From: Owenweeksia sp963758205
Lineage (GTDB): Bacteria; Bacteroidota; Bacteroidia; Flavobacteriales; Schleiferiaceae
Length of the DNA stretch: 64,000 bases
Assembly: GCA_963758205.1 (NCBI GenBank)
Contig: CAVWUM010000005.1
Location: 1-64,000, forward strand
Direction of reading: 5' to 3'
Positions 37,743 through 46,865 of this stretch are shown piece after piece (position 1 is the stretch's first letter; every line of letters starts with the position of its first letter). The notes under the pieces are model-generated. The model was not told where the DNA came from, made no database searches, and saw nothing but the letters and a program-made list of their open reading frames with translations. A program made the translations under genes and the position numbers.

Positions 37743-38972
37743 ATGTCATTTAAGGATTTAGGGCTTTCCGATGCCTTGCTAAAGGCTATCAGCAAAAAAG
37801 GATACAACACACCCACGCCTATTCAGCAAAAAGCTATTCCCCCTATTTTAGAGCGAAGGGATATTTTGGCCTCGGCCCAAACAGGTACCGGTAAAACAGC
37901 AGGCTTTACGCTGCCCATGCTCCAGATTTTAAGCCAGGGTAAACACTTGAGAAATCGCCCGATAAGAGCATTGGTGCTAACACCTACCCGCGAGCTGGCT
38001 GCCCAGGTGCTGGATGATGTAAAAACCTACAGCGTTTTTATGGATATCAAATCATTGGTGATTTTTGGGGGCGTAAATCAAAACCCGCAGGTAAATGCTT
38101 TAAAGGGAGGTATTGATATACTTGTGGCTACTCCCGGGCGCCTTCTTGATCTTCATAATCAAAAAGAATTATCATTATCCAACATTGAAATTCTGGTGCT
38201 TGATGAAGCTGACCGCATGCTGGATATGGGTTTTTTGCGCGATATCAAAAAAATTATCAGCCTGATGCCGGCCAGGCGGCAAAACCTTTTATTCTCCGCC
38301 ACTTTTTCTACAGAAATAAAAAACCTGGCAGGTACCTTTCTGCATAACCCGGTAACTGTGGAGGCCACGCCAGAAAACACCACTGCCGAAAAGGTGGATC
38401 AACTGGTTTACCGTGTAGATAAAGGACGCAAGCCCGCACTCACCATAAAACTTATTGCTGAAGGAAACTGGCAGCAGGTATTGGTTTTTACACGTACCAA
38501 ACACGGAGCAAACCGGCTTAGTGAAAAACTGGAGAAAAGTGGTATTTCTTCAGCTGCCATTCATGGCAATAAAAGTCAGAACCATAGAACAAAAACCCTT
38601 AGTGGCTTTAAAAAAGGAGATATCAGGGTATTAGTTGCCACTGATATTGCTGCCCGTGGGCTTGATATACCCTTGCTGCCGCATGTAATAAACTTTGAAC
38701 TGCCTAATGTACCTGAAGACTATGTACACCGGATAGGCCGCACGGGCAGGGCAGGAGCCAGCGGAGAGGCTATATCCCTTGTTTCAGCAGATGAGTTGCC
38801 ATATGTAAGAGGTATTGAAAAACTACTTGGGCAAAAGCTGCCCAGCGAGGTTATTAAAGGTTTTGAGCCTACCGAACAAGCTGAAGACGCCAAACCTGAT
38901 TTGCGTAATAAGCGCTCAGGAAAACGAAGGCCGGGTAACAGTGCCAGGTCGGGGAAGAGGAGGCGTAGATAG
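37743..38972 (+). CDS. DEAD-box RNA helicase (RhlE/SrmB-like)
   Basis: 409 residues, cytosolic ATP-dependent RNA helicase. Motifs in order: Q motif (GYNTPTPIQQKAIP), I AQTGTGKT, Ia PTRELAAQ, II VLDEADRMLDMG, III SAT, V ATDIAARGLDIP, VI HRIGRTGRAG. The C-terminal tail is basic (RNKRSGKRRPGN...RRRR) and probably binds RNA non-specifically. Such helicases aid ribosome assembly or mRNA turnover, often in cold. Monocistronic by layout: 240 bp upstream and 170 bp downstream are non-coding. Confidence 0.95.
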   Translation: MSFKDLGLSDALLKAISKKGYNTPTPIQQKAIPPILERRDILASAQTGTGKTAGFTLPMLQILSQGKHLRNRPIRALVLTPTRELAAQVLDDVKTYSVFMDIKSLVIFGGVNQNPQVNALKGGIDILVATPGRLLDLHNQKELSLSNIEILVLDEADRMLDMGFLRDIKKIISLMPARRQNLLFSATFSTEIKNLAGTFLHNPVTVEATPENTTAEKVDQLVYRVDKGRKPALTIKLIAEGNWQQVLVFTRTKHGANRLSEKLEKSGISSAAIHGNKSQNHRTKTLSGFKKGDIRVLVATDIAARGLDIPLLPHVINFELPNVPEDYVHRIGRTGRAGASGEAISLVSADELPYVRGIEKLLGQKLPSEVIKGFEPTEQAEDAKPDLRNKRSGKRRPGNSARSGKRRRR

Positions 38973-39139
38973 TTCATCATCACTATTGTTACTGTAATTC
39001 CAACTTAGTACATGCTTTTCTATTATCCCTAAGGTTATTTTATCCGCGTCAACCTGTATCATTATATATTAAATTGCATGCTTACTACAATTAAGCGCTG
39101 GTGTAAAAAACCAGCCTAATTGATTCTTGATAATTTGAT

Positions 39140-41470
39140 ATGGAGAAAAATACGTCATCAATAAATACAGATACCCGATTAAAACTGGCTACATCTCTTA
39201 CAGGTATTGGGGTATGGGAGTATTTTGTAGATGATGATATCGCCAAACTTGATACCACATCAAGACGATTATTTGGTCTGGAAGACAGGTCAGAAAAGTT
39301 TTCCTTGGAAGAGTGTCTGAATCTGGTGCACCAACAGGATAGAGTTCAGATAGAGCAAATTATAAATGAGGCGCTTGCTGCCCGTGAAGGATTTAGTATA
39401 AATTTTAGAATTGAAAACCCCGCTACCGGGCTGAAATACCTCAGTTGCCGCGCCAAAGCAATTGATTCGGAAGATGAGGCTCTTATTTTACTGGGTACTA
39501 TATGGGATATAACCGAGCAAAAAATTGCAGAAAATGAGCTGAAGAGAAGTAATGACCGCAATAAGATTTTTGTAGCCCAGGCACCCAATGCCATAGCTAT
39601 GTTTGATAATAATATGCGCTACATGGCTGCATCAGAGCAGTGGATTAAGGATTATAACCTTATAGGGATCGATTTAATCGGAAAATCACATTACGAGATA
39701 TTTCCTGAAATTAGTGATGATTGGAAAAAGATACACAACGATTGCCTTAAGGGGGCTATTAATAGAAACGAAGAAGCACTTTTTGAAAGAGCAGATGGTA
39801 GTGTTCAATATTTGAAATGGGAGGTTCGCCCATGGTTTTTATCCGAAACCGAAATAGGCGGAATATTAATGTACACTGAGGACATAACCCGTTCCAAGGA
39901 GGCTGAACTTAAGCAATCTCACATTGAAAGTATTTTAGCTACCACCAGTGCTGTTGCCCGCATTGGGACCTGGGAGGTGGACATGCTCAGAAATAGGGTG
40001 AACTGGAGTGATGTTACCAGGCAAATTCATGAAGTTAGTGAAGACTTTGTTCCGGATATGCAAAGCGGCATTGGTTTTTATAAGGAGGGAGAAAGCCGTG
40101 ACACGATTGAGCGCCTTGTAAATGAGAGTATAGTAAAGGGCAACTCATATGACTGCGAATTGCAAATTGTAACAGCCCTGGGAAATGAAAAATGGGTAAG
40201 GATTATTGGTCAGTCTGAAATGCAGAATGGAAGATGCATTCGCATTTTCGGGGTTTTTCAGGATATAGATGATATCAGACGTACCCAGCTTAAACTGCAA
40301 AAAGTAAATCAGGAACTTAAGGCGATATTGGATGCAGGTACCCATGTGTCTATTATCAGCACGGATATGGATGGCATCATAAACCATTTTAGTAAAGGTG
40401 CTGAAACGCTTTTAGGTTATTCATCTGAAGAGATGGTGGGTAAAACCACCCCGGCTTCAATTCATTTAGCTGAGGAAGTTAAGCAAAGAGGAGAGGAACT
40501 TTCTGCCTTGCATAATCGTGAAATCAGCGGATTTGATGTATTTGTAGAATATGCCAGGGCGGGGCAGTATGAAAATCGGCAATGGACTTATATTCGTAAA
40601 GATGGCACCCAGTTTCCTGTACAATTAATAGTTACCGGCATTTGGGGAGAAGATGGTGAACTGAAAGGCTTTTTGGGTATTGCAACCGATATAAGTGAGA
40701 TAAAAGACAAGAAGGAACGGTTGAATGAAGCCAACCGTAACCTTGAAAACCTGGCTAATAAACTTACCCGCCAAAACAGACAGCTGGCAAATTTTGCCCA
40801 CATTACTTCGCACAATCTTCGTTCTCCGGTAAGTAACCTCCTTACATTGCTCAATATGTACAAGGCTATGGAGGGCAACGCTGAAAGAAATTCGCTGTTT
40901 TTAAAGTTTGAATCAGTTATCCATCACCTATCTGATACCCTTACTGACCTTATGGAAGCTTTGCGGATACAGGAGGATGTGGATAAAGAGAGAGAATGGT
41001 TGCACTTTGAACAAGTGCTACAAAAGACTACAACCATGCTTGAAGGACAGATTTTGAGTACTACCGCCACAATAAATGCCGATTTTAGCGAAGCTCCCAG
41101 GGTGTATTACAACAAAGGTTATCTGGAGAGTATTTTTCTAAACCTATTATCCAATGCCCTGAAATACCGCTCCCCGGATAGGAAGCCTGAAATAACTATC
41201 AAAACAATAGAGGTAAACCAATCGGTGCAATTATCCGTAAAAGATAACGGGCTTGGCATAAACATGCAGCGCCATGGTAAAAAACTGTTTGGTTTGCACA
41301 AAACCTTTCACCGCCATGAAGAAGCGAAAGGTGTGGGGTTATATCTTACCAAAACACAAATTGAAACCATGGGTGGCTCAATAAAAGCCAATAGTGAGGT
41401 AGACAAGGGAACGGAGTTTGTGGTTGATTTTAACAAAAAAATACCTGAAGGTGAAAATGAAAGGGGATAA
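39140..41470 (+). CDS. Multi-PAS sensor histidine kinase
   Basis: 776 residues, no membrane segment, so a cytosolic sensor. Four PAS/PAC units at about 12-125, 140-250, 262-380 and 392-520, the second and fourth ending in DITRSKEAE and DISEIKDKK. The dimerisation domain has H558 in ITSHNLRSPVSNLL (the SHNLRxP variant), with HATPase_c N-box at 668-672, DNGLG at 702-706 and GVGLYL. It overlaps the downstream response regulator by 14 bp, so the two form a coupled pair. The signal is unknown. Confidence 0.93.
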   Translation: MEKNTSSINTDTRLKLATSLTGIGVWEYFVDDDIAKLDTTSRRLFGLEDRSEKFSLEECLNLVHQQDRVQIEQIINEALAAREGFSINFRIENPATGLKYLSCRAKAIDSEDEALILLGTIWDITEQKIAENELKRSNDRNKIFVAQAPNAIAMFDNNMRYMAASEQWIKDYNLIGIDLIGKSHYEIFPEISDDWKKIHNDCLKGAINRNEEALFERADGSVQYLKWEVRPWFLSETEIGGILMYTEDITRSKEAELKQSHIESILATTSAVARIGTWEVDMLRNRVNWSDVTRQIHEVSEDFVPDMQSGIGFYKEGESRDTIERLVNESIVKGNSYDCELQIVTALGNEKWVRIIGQSEMQNGRCIRIFGVFQDIDDIRRTQLKLQKVNQELKAILDAGTHVSIISTDMDGIINHFSKGAETLLGYSSEEMVGKTTPASIHLAEEVKQRGEELSALHNREISGFDVFVEYARAGQYENRQWTYIRKDGTQFPVQLIVTGIWGEDGELKGFLGIATDISEIKDKKERLNEANRNLENLANKLTRQNRQLANFAHITSHNLRSPVSNLLTLLNMYKAMEGNAERNSLFLKFESVIHHLSDTLTDLMEALRIQEDVDKEREWLHFEQVLQKTTTMLEGQILSTTATINADFSEAPRVYYNKGYLESIFLNLLSNALKYRSPDRKPEITIKTIEVNQSVQLSVKDNGLGINMQRHGKKLFGLHKTFHRHEEAKGVGLYLTKTQIETMGGSIKANSEVDKGTEFVVDFNKKIPEGENERG

Positions 41471-41855
41471 AATACTTTGCCTTATTGATGATGATGATGT
41501 GTACCAATACACCTTCATCACCCAAATACAGGAAAATAAAGCTGTAAAGGAGGTACTGCAATTTTATGATGGCGAAATGGCCATTGATTTTTTTGAAAAT
41601 AAAGCAGAGGACAGCAGTAGTCTTCCGGACATAATTTTTCTGGACATCAATATGCCAATAATGGATGGCTGGGAATTTTTGGAGGAGTTTATAAAGATAA
41701 AGCCCAATATCGGTAAGCAAATAGTAATATATGTTGTGAGTTCATCGATTGACCCTAAGGATATACACCGGGCAAATAGCCTGAGTGAGATTTCCGATTA
41801 CCTTATAAAACCGATAGTTGCAGAGCAACTCAATAGAATAGTTACCAATGCCTGA
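41457..41855 (+). CDS. Single-domain response regulator
   Basis: 132 residues from ATG 41457 (MKGDKILCLIDDDDV); the frame is open further up but only inside the kinase. CheY-like: acidic DDDD at 11-14, phospho-acceptor D63 in FLDINMPIMDGWEF, switch Ser in YVVSSSID, Lys118 in YLIKPI. No output domain, so it must act on a partner. Coupled to the multi-PAS kinase by a 14-bp overlap. Confidence 0.93.
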   Translation: MKGDKILCLIDDDDVYQYTFITQIQENKAVKEVLQFYDGEMAIDFFENKAEDSSSLPDIIFLDINMPIMDGWEFLEEFIKIKPNIGKQIVIYVVSSSIDPKDIHRANSLSEISDYLIKPIVAEQLNRIVTNA

Positions 41856-41875
41856 TAAGGTAAGACTCCTTAAAT

Positions 41876-41913
41876 GCAAAAATCCCGAAACTTTATAGTT
41901 TCGGGATTTTTGC
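41876..41913. terminator. Bidirectional terminator between convergent genes
   Basis: A perfect 17-bp inverted repeat, GCAAAAATCCCGAAACT (41876-41892) and its complement (41897-41913), loop TTAT. It ends the response regulator and fumarylacetoacetase transcripts. Confidence 0.93.
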
Positions 41914-41940
41914 TTTAAATGAATATCCAATTTTTTGAAC

Positions 41941-43218
41941 TTACTCCAAAACCGGCAATACTTTGGATTTAACCTCGCCAAAGCCAATGCGTACACCATC
42001 CTTCTCGCTGTAGCCACGCATAATTACGGTATCGCCATCATTAATAAACTTACGTTCGCTACCATCTTTTAAGGTAAGAGGCTTAGAGCCGCGCCAGGTA
42101 AGCTCCAGCATTGAGCCATAGCTTTTTTCATCCGGCCCGCTGATAGTTCCACTGGCCATTAAGTCACCGGCATTTATGTTACAGCCGTTTATGGTATGGT
42201 GAGCCAATTGTTGAGAAATATTCCAGTACAGATATTTAAAATTGGATGTACATACTACATTTTCTTCTCCGCCTTTCGGCTGAATAAGCGCCTGAAGGTT
42301 TATATCAAAGGTGCGTTCACCGCTGGTTTTCAGGTAATCAAATGGCTCAGGGTCCTGCTCAGGGCTGGCCGTTCTGTAGGGTTCAAGGGCATCAAGCGTT
42401 ACCACCCATGGCGACATGGATGATGCGAAGTTCTTGCCTAAAAATGGCCCAAGGGGTACATATTCCCAGGCTTGTATATCTCGGGCACTCCAATCATTAA
42501 AAAGTACCATCCCGAAAATATAGTCTTCGGCCTCTTCTACCGAAATGCGCTCACCAAGGTGTTTGCCATCTGATGTGATAAAGCCCATTTCGAGTTCAAA
42601 ATCCAGCAATTTTGAAGGACCAAAAACAGGAGTATCAGCATCTGCGGGTTTCATTTGGCCCAGCGGGCGATGGATATCCTCACCGGAAACTATAATGCTG
42701 GATGAGCGGCCATGATAGCCAACAGGTATATGTTTCCAGTTGGGCATCAGGGCATTTTCCTTACCTCTGAACATAGTGCCTACATTTTCGGCATGCTCCA
42801 TACTGGAGTAAAAATCGGTGTAGTCCTGAGTAAACACAGGCAATAACATTTGCACCTTATCCAGTGGAAATAAAATGCGGGATTTGTGCTCCTCGTTATT
42901 TTTCAGTTCATCATTATTGGCATCAAAAACCTCGGCAATTCGGTTTCTCACCCTTCTCCACATGGGGCGGCCCAAAGTAATAAAGTCGTTGAGGGTATCC
43001 TGTAAAAAGATGTCATCCGGCAATTCTTCTATTTCACTAAAATAGCCCAGCTGATGAAAGGCGGCCAGGTCAATAGCTGTATCGCCAATACGGGTACCTA
43101 TAGTGGTAAAGTCATCTTCGGGTATAAAAACGCCAAACGGGATATTCTGAATCGGGAAGTCGCTGTCTTTTGGAACATCCAGCCAAGTCTTGCGGGTTGG
43201 ATCATTTGCTGTGAGCAT
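41941..43218 (-). CDS. fahA: Fumarylacetoacetase
   Basis: 425 residues from ATG 43218 (MLTANDPTRKTW); an ATG seven codons earlier exists. Hydrolyses fumarylacetoacetate to fumarate and acetoacetate, last step of tyrosine and homogentisate breakdown. FAH N-terminal domain with DVPKDSDFPIQNIPFGVF, catalytic domain with MEHAENVGTMFRGKENALMPNW, YHGRSSS, LDFELEMGF and VLFNDWSARDIQAWEYVPLGPF (metal and catalytic residues), and GDLMASGTISGP. No other tyrosine degradation gene is next to it in the window. Confidence 0.96.
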   Translation of the reverse strand: MLTANDPTRKTWLDVPKDSDFPIQNIPFGVFIPEDDFTTIGTRIGDTAIDLAAFHQLGYFSEIEELPDDIFLQDTLNDFITLGRPMWRRVRNRIAEVFDANNDELKNNEEHKSRILFPLDKVQMLLPVFTQDYTDFYSSMEHAENVGTMFRGKENALMPNWKHIPVGYHGRSSSIIVSGEDIHRPLGQMKPADADTPVFGPSKLLDFELEMGFITSDGKHLGERISVEEAEDYIFGMVLFNDWSARDIQAWEYVPLGPFLGKNFASSMSPWVVTLDALEPYRTASPEQDPEPFDYLKTSGERTFDINLQALIQPKGGEENVVCTSNFKYLYWNISQQLAHHTINGCNINAGDLMASGTISGPDEKSYGSMLELTWRGSKPLTLKDGSERKFINDGDTVIMRGYSEKDGVRIGFGEVKSKVLPVLE

Positions 43219-43281
43219 ATTCTCTTTATTTTTGGACAAATATTAGAAAATAAAGACACCTGAACATAAATAGTTTAGAAA

Positions 43282-44574
43282 ATGCAAAGAGATCAACAGA
43301 TTTTTGACCTTATAGCGGATGAGCGTGCCCGCCAAACTGAAGGAATCGAACTAATAGCTTCTGAAAATTTTGTAAGCGAACAGGTACTTGAGGCCATGGG
43401 CTCAGTGCTTACCAATAAATACGCGGAGGGCTTCCCCGGAAGGCGCTACTATGGTGGATGCGAGGTAGTGGATGAAGTTGAGACTTTGGCTATAGAAAGG
43501 GCTAAAGCCCTGTTTGGAGCCGAGTATGCCAATGTGCAGCCACATTCAGGTTCTCAGGCTAATGCCGCAGTGTACCTGGCCTGCCTTAAGCCCGGTGATA
43601 AAATCATGGGGTTTGATCTTTCGCACGGGGGCCATCTTACCCACGGTTCACCGGTTAGCTTCAGCGGTAAGCTGTATAACACCGCGTTTTATGGTGTGGA
43701 AAAGGAAACCGGCCTTATAGATTATGACAAGCTGGAAGCGAATGTGCTGAATGAAAAACCAAAGCTTTTGATTTGTGGTTATTCCGCCTACTCCCGTGAG
43801 TTGGACTTTGAGCGCTTTCGCGCGATAGCAGATAAAGTAGGAGCACTTTTGCTGGCCGATATCTCTCACCCGGCCGGGCTTATTGCAAAAGGTCTGTTGA
43901 ACGATCCGATACCACACTGCCATATAGTTACTACTACTACGCACAAAACCCTTCGTGGCCCACGTGGTGGAATGATACTTATGGGTAAGGATTTTGAAAA
44001 CCCATGGGGTTTAAAAACTCCGAAAGGGGAGGTTCGAATGATGAGTTCGCTGCTTGATTCTGCTGTATTTCCGGGAATACAAGGCGGACCGCTTGAACAT
44101 GTTATTGCCGCCAAGGCCGTTGCATTTGGTGAAGCCCTTACCGATGAGTTTTTTGAATACACATTACAGGTACAAAAAAATGCCAAGAGGCTTGCCCAGG
44201 CTTTGGTAGCTAAAGATTACCACATTATTAGTGGGGGTACTGATAATCACTCTATGTTGATTGATCTCAGAAATAAGAACATCAGCGGTAAGTTGGCTGA
44301 AAACACTTTGGTAAAGGCGGATATTACCGTAAATAAGAATATGGTGCCTTTTGATGATAAATCACCTTTTGTAACCAGTGGTATCAGATTAGGCACGGCA
44401 GCTATAACTACTCGTGGCCTTGTAGAAGATGATATGGATAAGATAGCCGATTTACTGGACAGGGTAATGTCTAACCCTGATGATGAAGCTAACATTGAAG
44501 CGGTAAAAGCTGAGGTGAATGAAATGATGGCCGGATTTCCGTTGTTCGCCAATAAAATTGAAGCTGGGTCGTAA
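43282..44574 (+). CDS. glyA: Serine hydroxymethyltransferase
   Basis: 430 residues. Interconverts serine and glycine with tetrahydrofolate; PLP enzyme in the cytosol. Signatures: ELIASENFVS near the start, YAEGFPGRRYYGGCEVVD, HGGHLTHG, ADISHPAGLIAKG (PLP ring contact) and K222 in TTTTHKTLRGPRGG as the Schiff-base lysine. Complete, normal length. Divergent from fumarylacetoacetase with 63 bp between starts. Confidence 0.97.
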   Translation: MQRDQQIFDLIADERARQTEGIELIASENFVSEQVLEAMGSVLTNKYAEGFPGRRYYGGCEVVDEVETLAIERAKALFGAEYANVQPHSGSQANAAVYLACLKPGDKIMGFDLSHGGHLTHGSPVSFSGKLYNTAFYGVEKETGLIDYDKLEANVLNEKPKLLICGYSAYSRELDFERFRAIADKVGALLLADISHPAGLIAKGLLNDPIPHCHIVTTTTHKTLRGPRGGMILMGKDFENPWGLKTPKGEVRMMSSLLDSAVFPGIQGGPLEHVIAAKAVAFGEALTDEFFEYTLQVQKNAKRLAQALVAKDYHIISGGTDNHSMLIDLRNKNISGKLAENTLVKADITVNKNMVPFDDKSPFVTSGIRLGTAAITTRGLVEDDMDKIADLLDRVMSNPDDEANIEAVKAEVNEMMAGFPLFANKIEAGS

Positions 44575-44595
44575 ATCTGAATTTTATATTTTAAG

Positions 44596-44629
44596 AAGCA
44601 TCATTGGTTTTGGCTGATGGTGCTTTTTT
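44596..44629 (+). terminator. Rho-independent terminator after glyA
   Basis: AAGCATCAT (44596-44604) pairs with ATGGTGCTT (44617-44625) with one G-U, then TTTT. Confidence 0.75.
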
Positions 44630-44644
44630 AATACCCAAAACTTT

Positions 44645-45385
44645 ATGGAAATCTTTTTAACCTCAGAGGCATGGATCGCCCTGCTTACCCTATCAGTACT
44701 CGAAATTGTATTGGGTATTGATAACATCATTTTTATATCTCTGCTTACCAACAAGTTGCCGGAAGAAAGGCGCAGGCCTGCCCGTATTTCAGGTATAGCA
44801 CTGGCATTGGTATTCAGGGTAGTAATGCTGCTGGGTATTACATGGATAATAGGCTTTACCCAGGTATTATTTACGGTAGGTGATTTTGGGGTTACCGGCC
44901 GCGATATTATTTTATTAATAGGCGGACTCTTCCTTATTGGTAAAAGTACAAGCGAAATACATCATAAAATAGATGGTGCCGGCCGTGAGGACGACAAAGC
45001 GCAGATGCAAAGGCAGGCAAAGAAGGGGTTTGCATCTATCATTATTCAAATAGGTTTATTGGATATTGTATTTTCATTTGACTCTATACTAACGGCTATT
45101 GGTATGACAGAGCAGTTGCTTATCATGATACTGGCCGTAATAGTTTCACTTATTGTTATGCTGATTTTTGCCTCGCGTATAGCGGCCTTTATTGAGAAAT
45201 ACCCAACTCTGCAGATTTTGGCACTGGCCTTCTTAATCCTTATCGGTTTTGTACTTATCGCAGATGGCCTGCACCAGCATATTTCCAAAGGCTATATATA
45301 TTTTGCCGTGGCCTTTTCATTGGCTATAGAGGTGGTGAATATCAGGTTGAGGAGGAAAGGTGATCCGACCAATGAGCCAAAATAA
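44645..45385 (+). CDS. TerC-family integral membrane protein
   Basis: 246 residues with about seven membrane helices. TerC family signatures: LEIVLGIDNIIFISLL at the start and LLDIVFSFDSILTAIG in the second half, an internal repeat with the acidic D in each, plus LFLIGKSTSEIH. Some members of the family export Mn2+ or metalate secreted enzymes; others are tied to tellurite resistance. Substrate not certain. No Mn riboswitch is seen upstream. Confidence 0.93.
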   Translation: MEIFLTSEAWIALLTLSVLEIVLGIDNIIFISLLTNKLPEERRRPARISGIALALVFRVVMLLGITWIIGFTQVLFTVGDFGVTGRDIILLIGGLFLIGKSTSEIHHKIDGAGREDDKAQMQRQAKKGFASIIIQIGLLDIVFSFDSILTAIGMTEQLLIMILAVIVSLIVMLIFASRIAAFIEKYPTLQILALAFLILIGFVLIADGLHQHISKGYIYFAVAFSLAIEVVNIRLRRKGDPTNEPK

Positions 45386-45418
45386 CAAGAGATGTCTCAC
45401 AAAATAATGTTAATAGGG

Positions 45419-45448
45419 TTGCTTCTAAAGTAAAGTAGGGTAGCTTTG
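45419..45448 (+). promoter_or_regulatory. Predicted Bacteroidota promoter
   Basis: TTG at 45419-45421 and TAGCTTTG (TAnnTTTG) at 45441-45448, spacing 19 bp. Expected transcription start is about 45,455, giving a short leader for the gene at 45473. Confidence 0.75.
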
Positions 45449-45472
45449 CGACCTTTAATTAAAAATATGAAT

Positions 45473-46210
45473 ATGAAAAAAACATTACTAGCTCTTGCAT
45501 TTGGAGTTTCTACCCTAGCTTCGGCTCAGGCAGACCTCTCAGTTTCATTGACTTCACCAATGGCCAATGACGTTATTGGACCCAATTCACCTTTCGCTCC
45601 CAGTTTCATTTATACAAACCTAGGGACAGAGGCAATTGATTTTAATGACACTTTGTATTTTGAAATGAGTGTTGGAGGTACTCGCTTAAGTGTGAACGGT
45701 GGAAGCCGCTTCTACATAGACAGTATTAGTGTTCCTGCTAATGGAGGCACTTATACAGTTAACTTTCCATCGCTTACATTAAATATTCCGGGACAGGCTA
45801 TGACCAATACAACATTTTGTATTGATGTTTACGCACGCGGTAATGGCTGGACAGGCGTTACTGAATCAAACACAGCAAACAATCAAAGTTGCGCAAATGT
45901 AACTTACGATCCTTCTACTATAAGTCTGATAGAAAATGCTGTTGAAGCCAGTATAGAGGCAAAAGTTGTAGATAACTCTTACTTCGCAAATGGTATTTAC
46001 AATGTTGATCTTAAAAATGTTACTTCTTCTAAAAATGAGATGATTGTTATTGACATCACCGGTAAAGAAGTATTTAAAACTGTGCTAAATGTAAATAACA
46101 CCTCAATTGAAGAGTCGGTAAATCTTAGCTCTTTGCGTTCAGGAATTTACATTGTAGCCATACAGGGCGGTAATGCAAATATCGCAACTAAGAAGATTAT
46201 TGTTCAATAA
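45473..46210 (+). CDS. Secreted protein with T9SS sorting domain
   Basis: 245 residues from ATG 45473 (MKKTLLALAFGVSTLASAQ signal peptide), or two residues longer. A CARDB-like beta-sandwich lies at about 25-150 (DLSVSLTSPMANDVIGPNSPF, TNTTFCIDVYARGNGWTGVTESNTANNQ). The C-terminal 75 residues (YNVDLKNVTSSKNEMIVIDITGKEV... SLRSGIYIVAIQGG ... KKIIVQ) form a T9SS sorting domain. Probably secreted and surface-attached. Preceded by a good promoter and followed by a strong terminator, so monocistronic. Confidence 0.85.
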   Translation: MKKTLLALAFGVSTLASAQADLSVSLTSPMANDVIGPNSPFAPSFIYTNLGTEAIDFNDTLYFEMSVGGTRLSVNGGSRFYIDSISVPANGGTYTVNFPSLTLNIPGQAMTNTTFCIDVYARGNGWTGVTESNTANNQSCANVTYDPSTISLIENAVEASIEAKVVDNSYFANGIYNVDLKNVTSSKNEMIVIDITGKEVFKTVLNVNNTSIEESVNLSSLRSGIYIVAIQGGNANIATKKIIVQ

Positions 46211-46233
46211 TTCAAATTGCTGAACACCATATG

Positions 46234-46269
46234 AAAAAGGGCGGTCACCACCAGGTGATCGCCCTTTTT
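46234..46269 (+). terminator. Rho-independent terminator
   Basis: AAAAAGGGCGGTCACC (46234-46249) pairs with GGTGATCGCCCTTTTT (46254-46269), one G-U. Works in both directions before the convergent ssb. Confidence 0.9.
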
Positions 46270-46287
46270 GCATTACAAGTAAAATCA

Positions 46288-46626
46288 TTAATCCTTGCTA
46301 CCTATTAGTAGCAAATCATTTATCACAATTTCAGTGATATATTTCTTTTCACCTGTTTTGGATTCGTACTGGCGGTTTACCAGTTTACCTTCAATGCCAA
46401 GCTCTTTGCCTTTGCGTACAAACTTTTCTACCAGTTCGGCAGTTTTGCCCCACGCTACCAGGTTGTGCCATTGCGTATCAGTAACTTTTTCGCCTTTGGC
46501 ATTTTTATAATACTCATTAGTAGCCAGGCTGAATTTAGCCAGTTTGTTGCCATTTTCAAGGCTTCTTACTTCAGGATCCATTCCGGGGTTTCCAAATAGC
46601 TGCACGCGGTTTCTTAAACTATTCAT
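46288..46626 (-). CDS. ssb: Single-stranded DNA-binding protein
   Basis: 112 residues of OB fold: NRVQLFGNPGMDPEVRSLENGNKLAKFSLATNEYY and TQWHNLVAWGKTAELVEKFVRKGKELGIEGKLVNRQYESKTGEKKY. It lacks the disordered tail ending in DDDIPF that lets canonical SSB recruit repair proteins, so it may be a second, short SSB, as in many Bacteroidota. Role: coats ssDNA in replication, repair or uptake. Confidence 0.93.
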   Translation of the reverse strand: MNSLRNRVQLFGNPGMDPEVRSLENGNKLAKFSLATNEYYKNAKGEKVTDTQWHNLVAWGKTAELVEKFVRKGKELGIEGKLVNRQYESKTGEKKYITEIVINDLLLIGSKD

Positions 46627-46822
46627 AATAATTGATTTTTAAAAAGATTATGGTTTAATGATGTATCCTCATTTAAGAATACAGGGCAAAGATGTGGAGG
46701 TGAAAAAGTATGAATCGGTAGCGTGTCATTTACTAGTCGCTTAATGTCGTTTGTAGCCGTTTGTAAACGATTATACTCAGCTTTAATCTTCTTAAATGAA
46801 ATTTGAAAAACATCATAAACCC

Positions 46823-46851
46823 TTGCTGTATAGGGTTTTGAGTTATATTTG
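46823..46851 (+). promoter_or_regulatory. Predicted promoter of the GAF-PAS kinase
   Basis: TTG at 46823-46825 and TATATTTG at 46844-46851, spacing 18 bp. The ATG at 46866 lies about 15 bp after the -7 box, so the mRNA leader is very short. Confidence 0.72.
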
Positions 46852-46865
46852 TTCTACTCTACGTC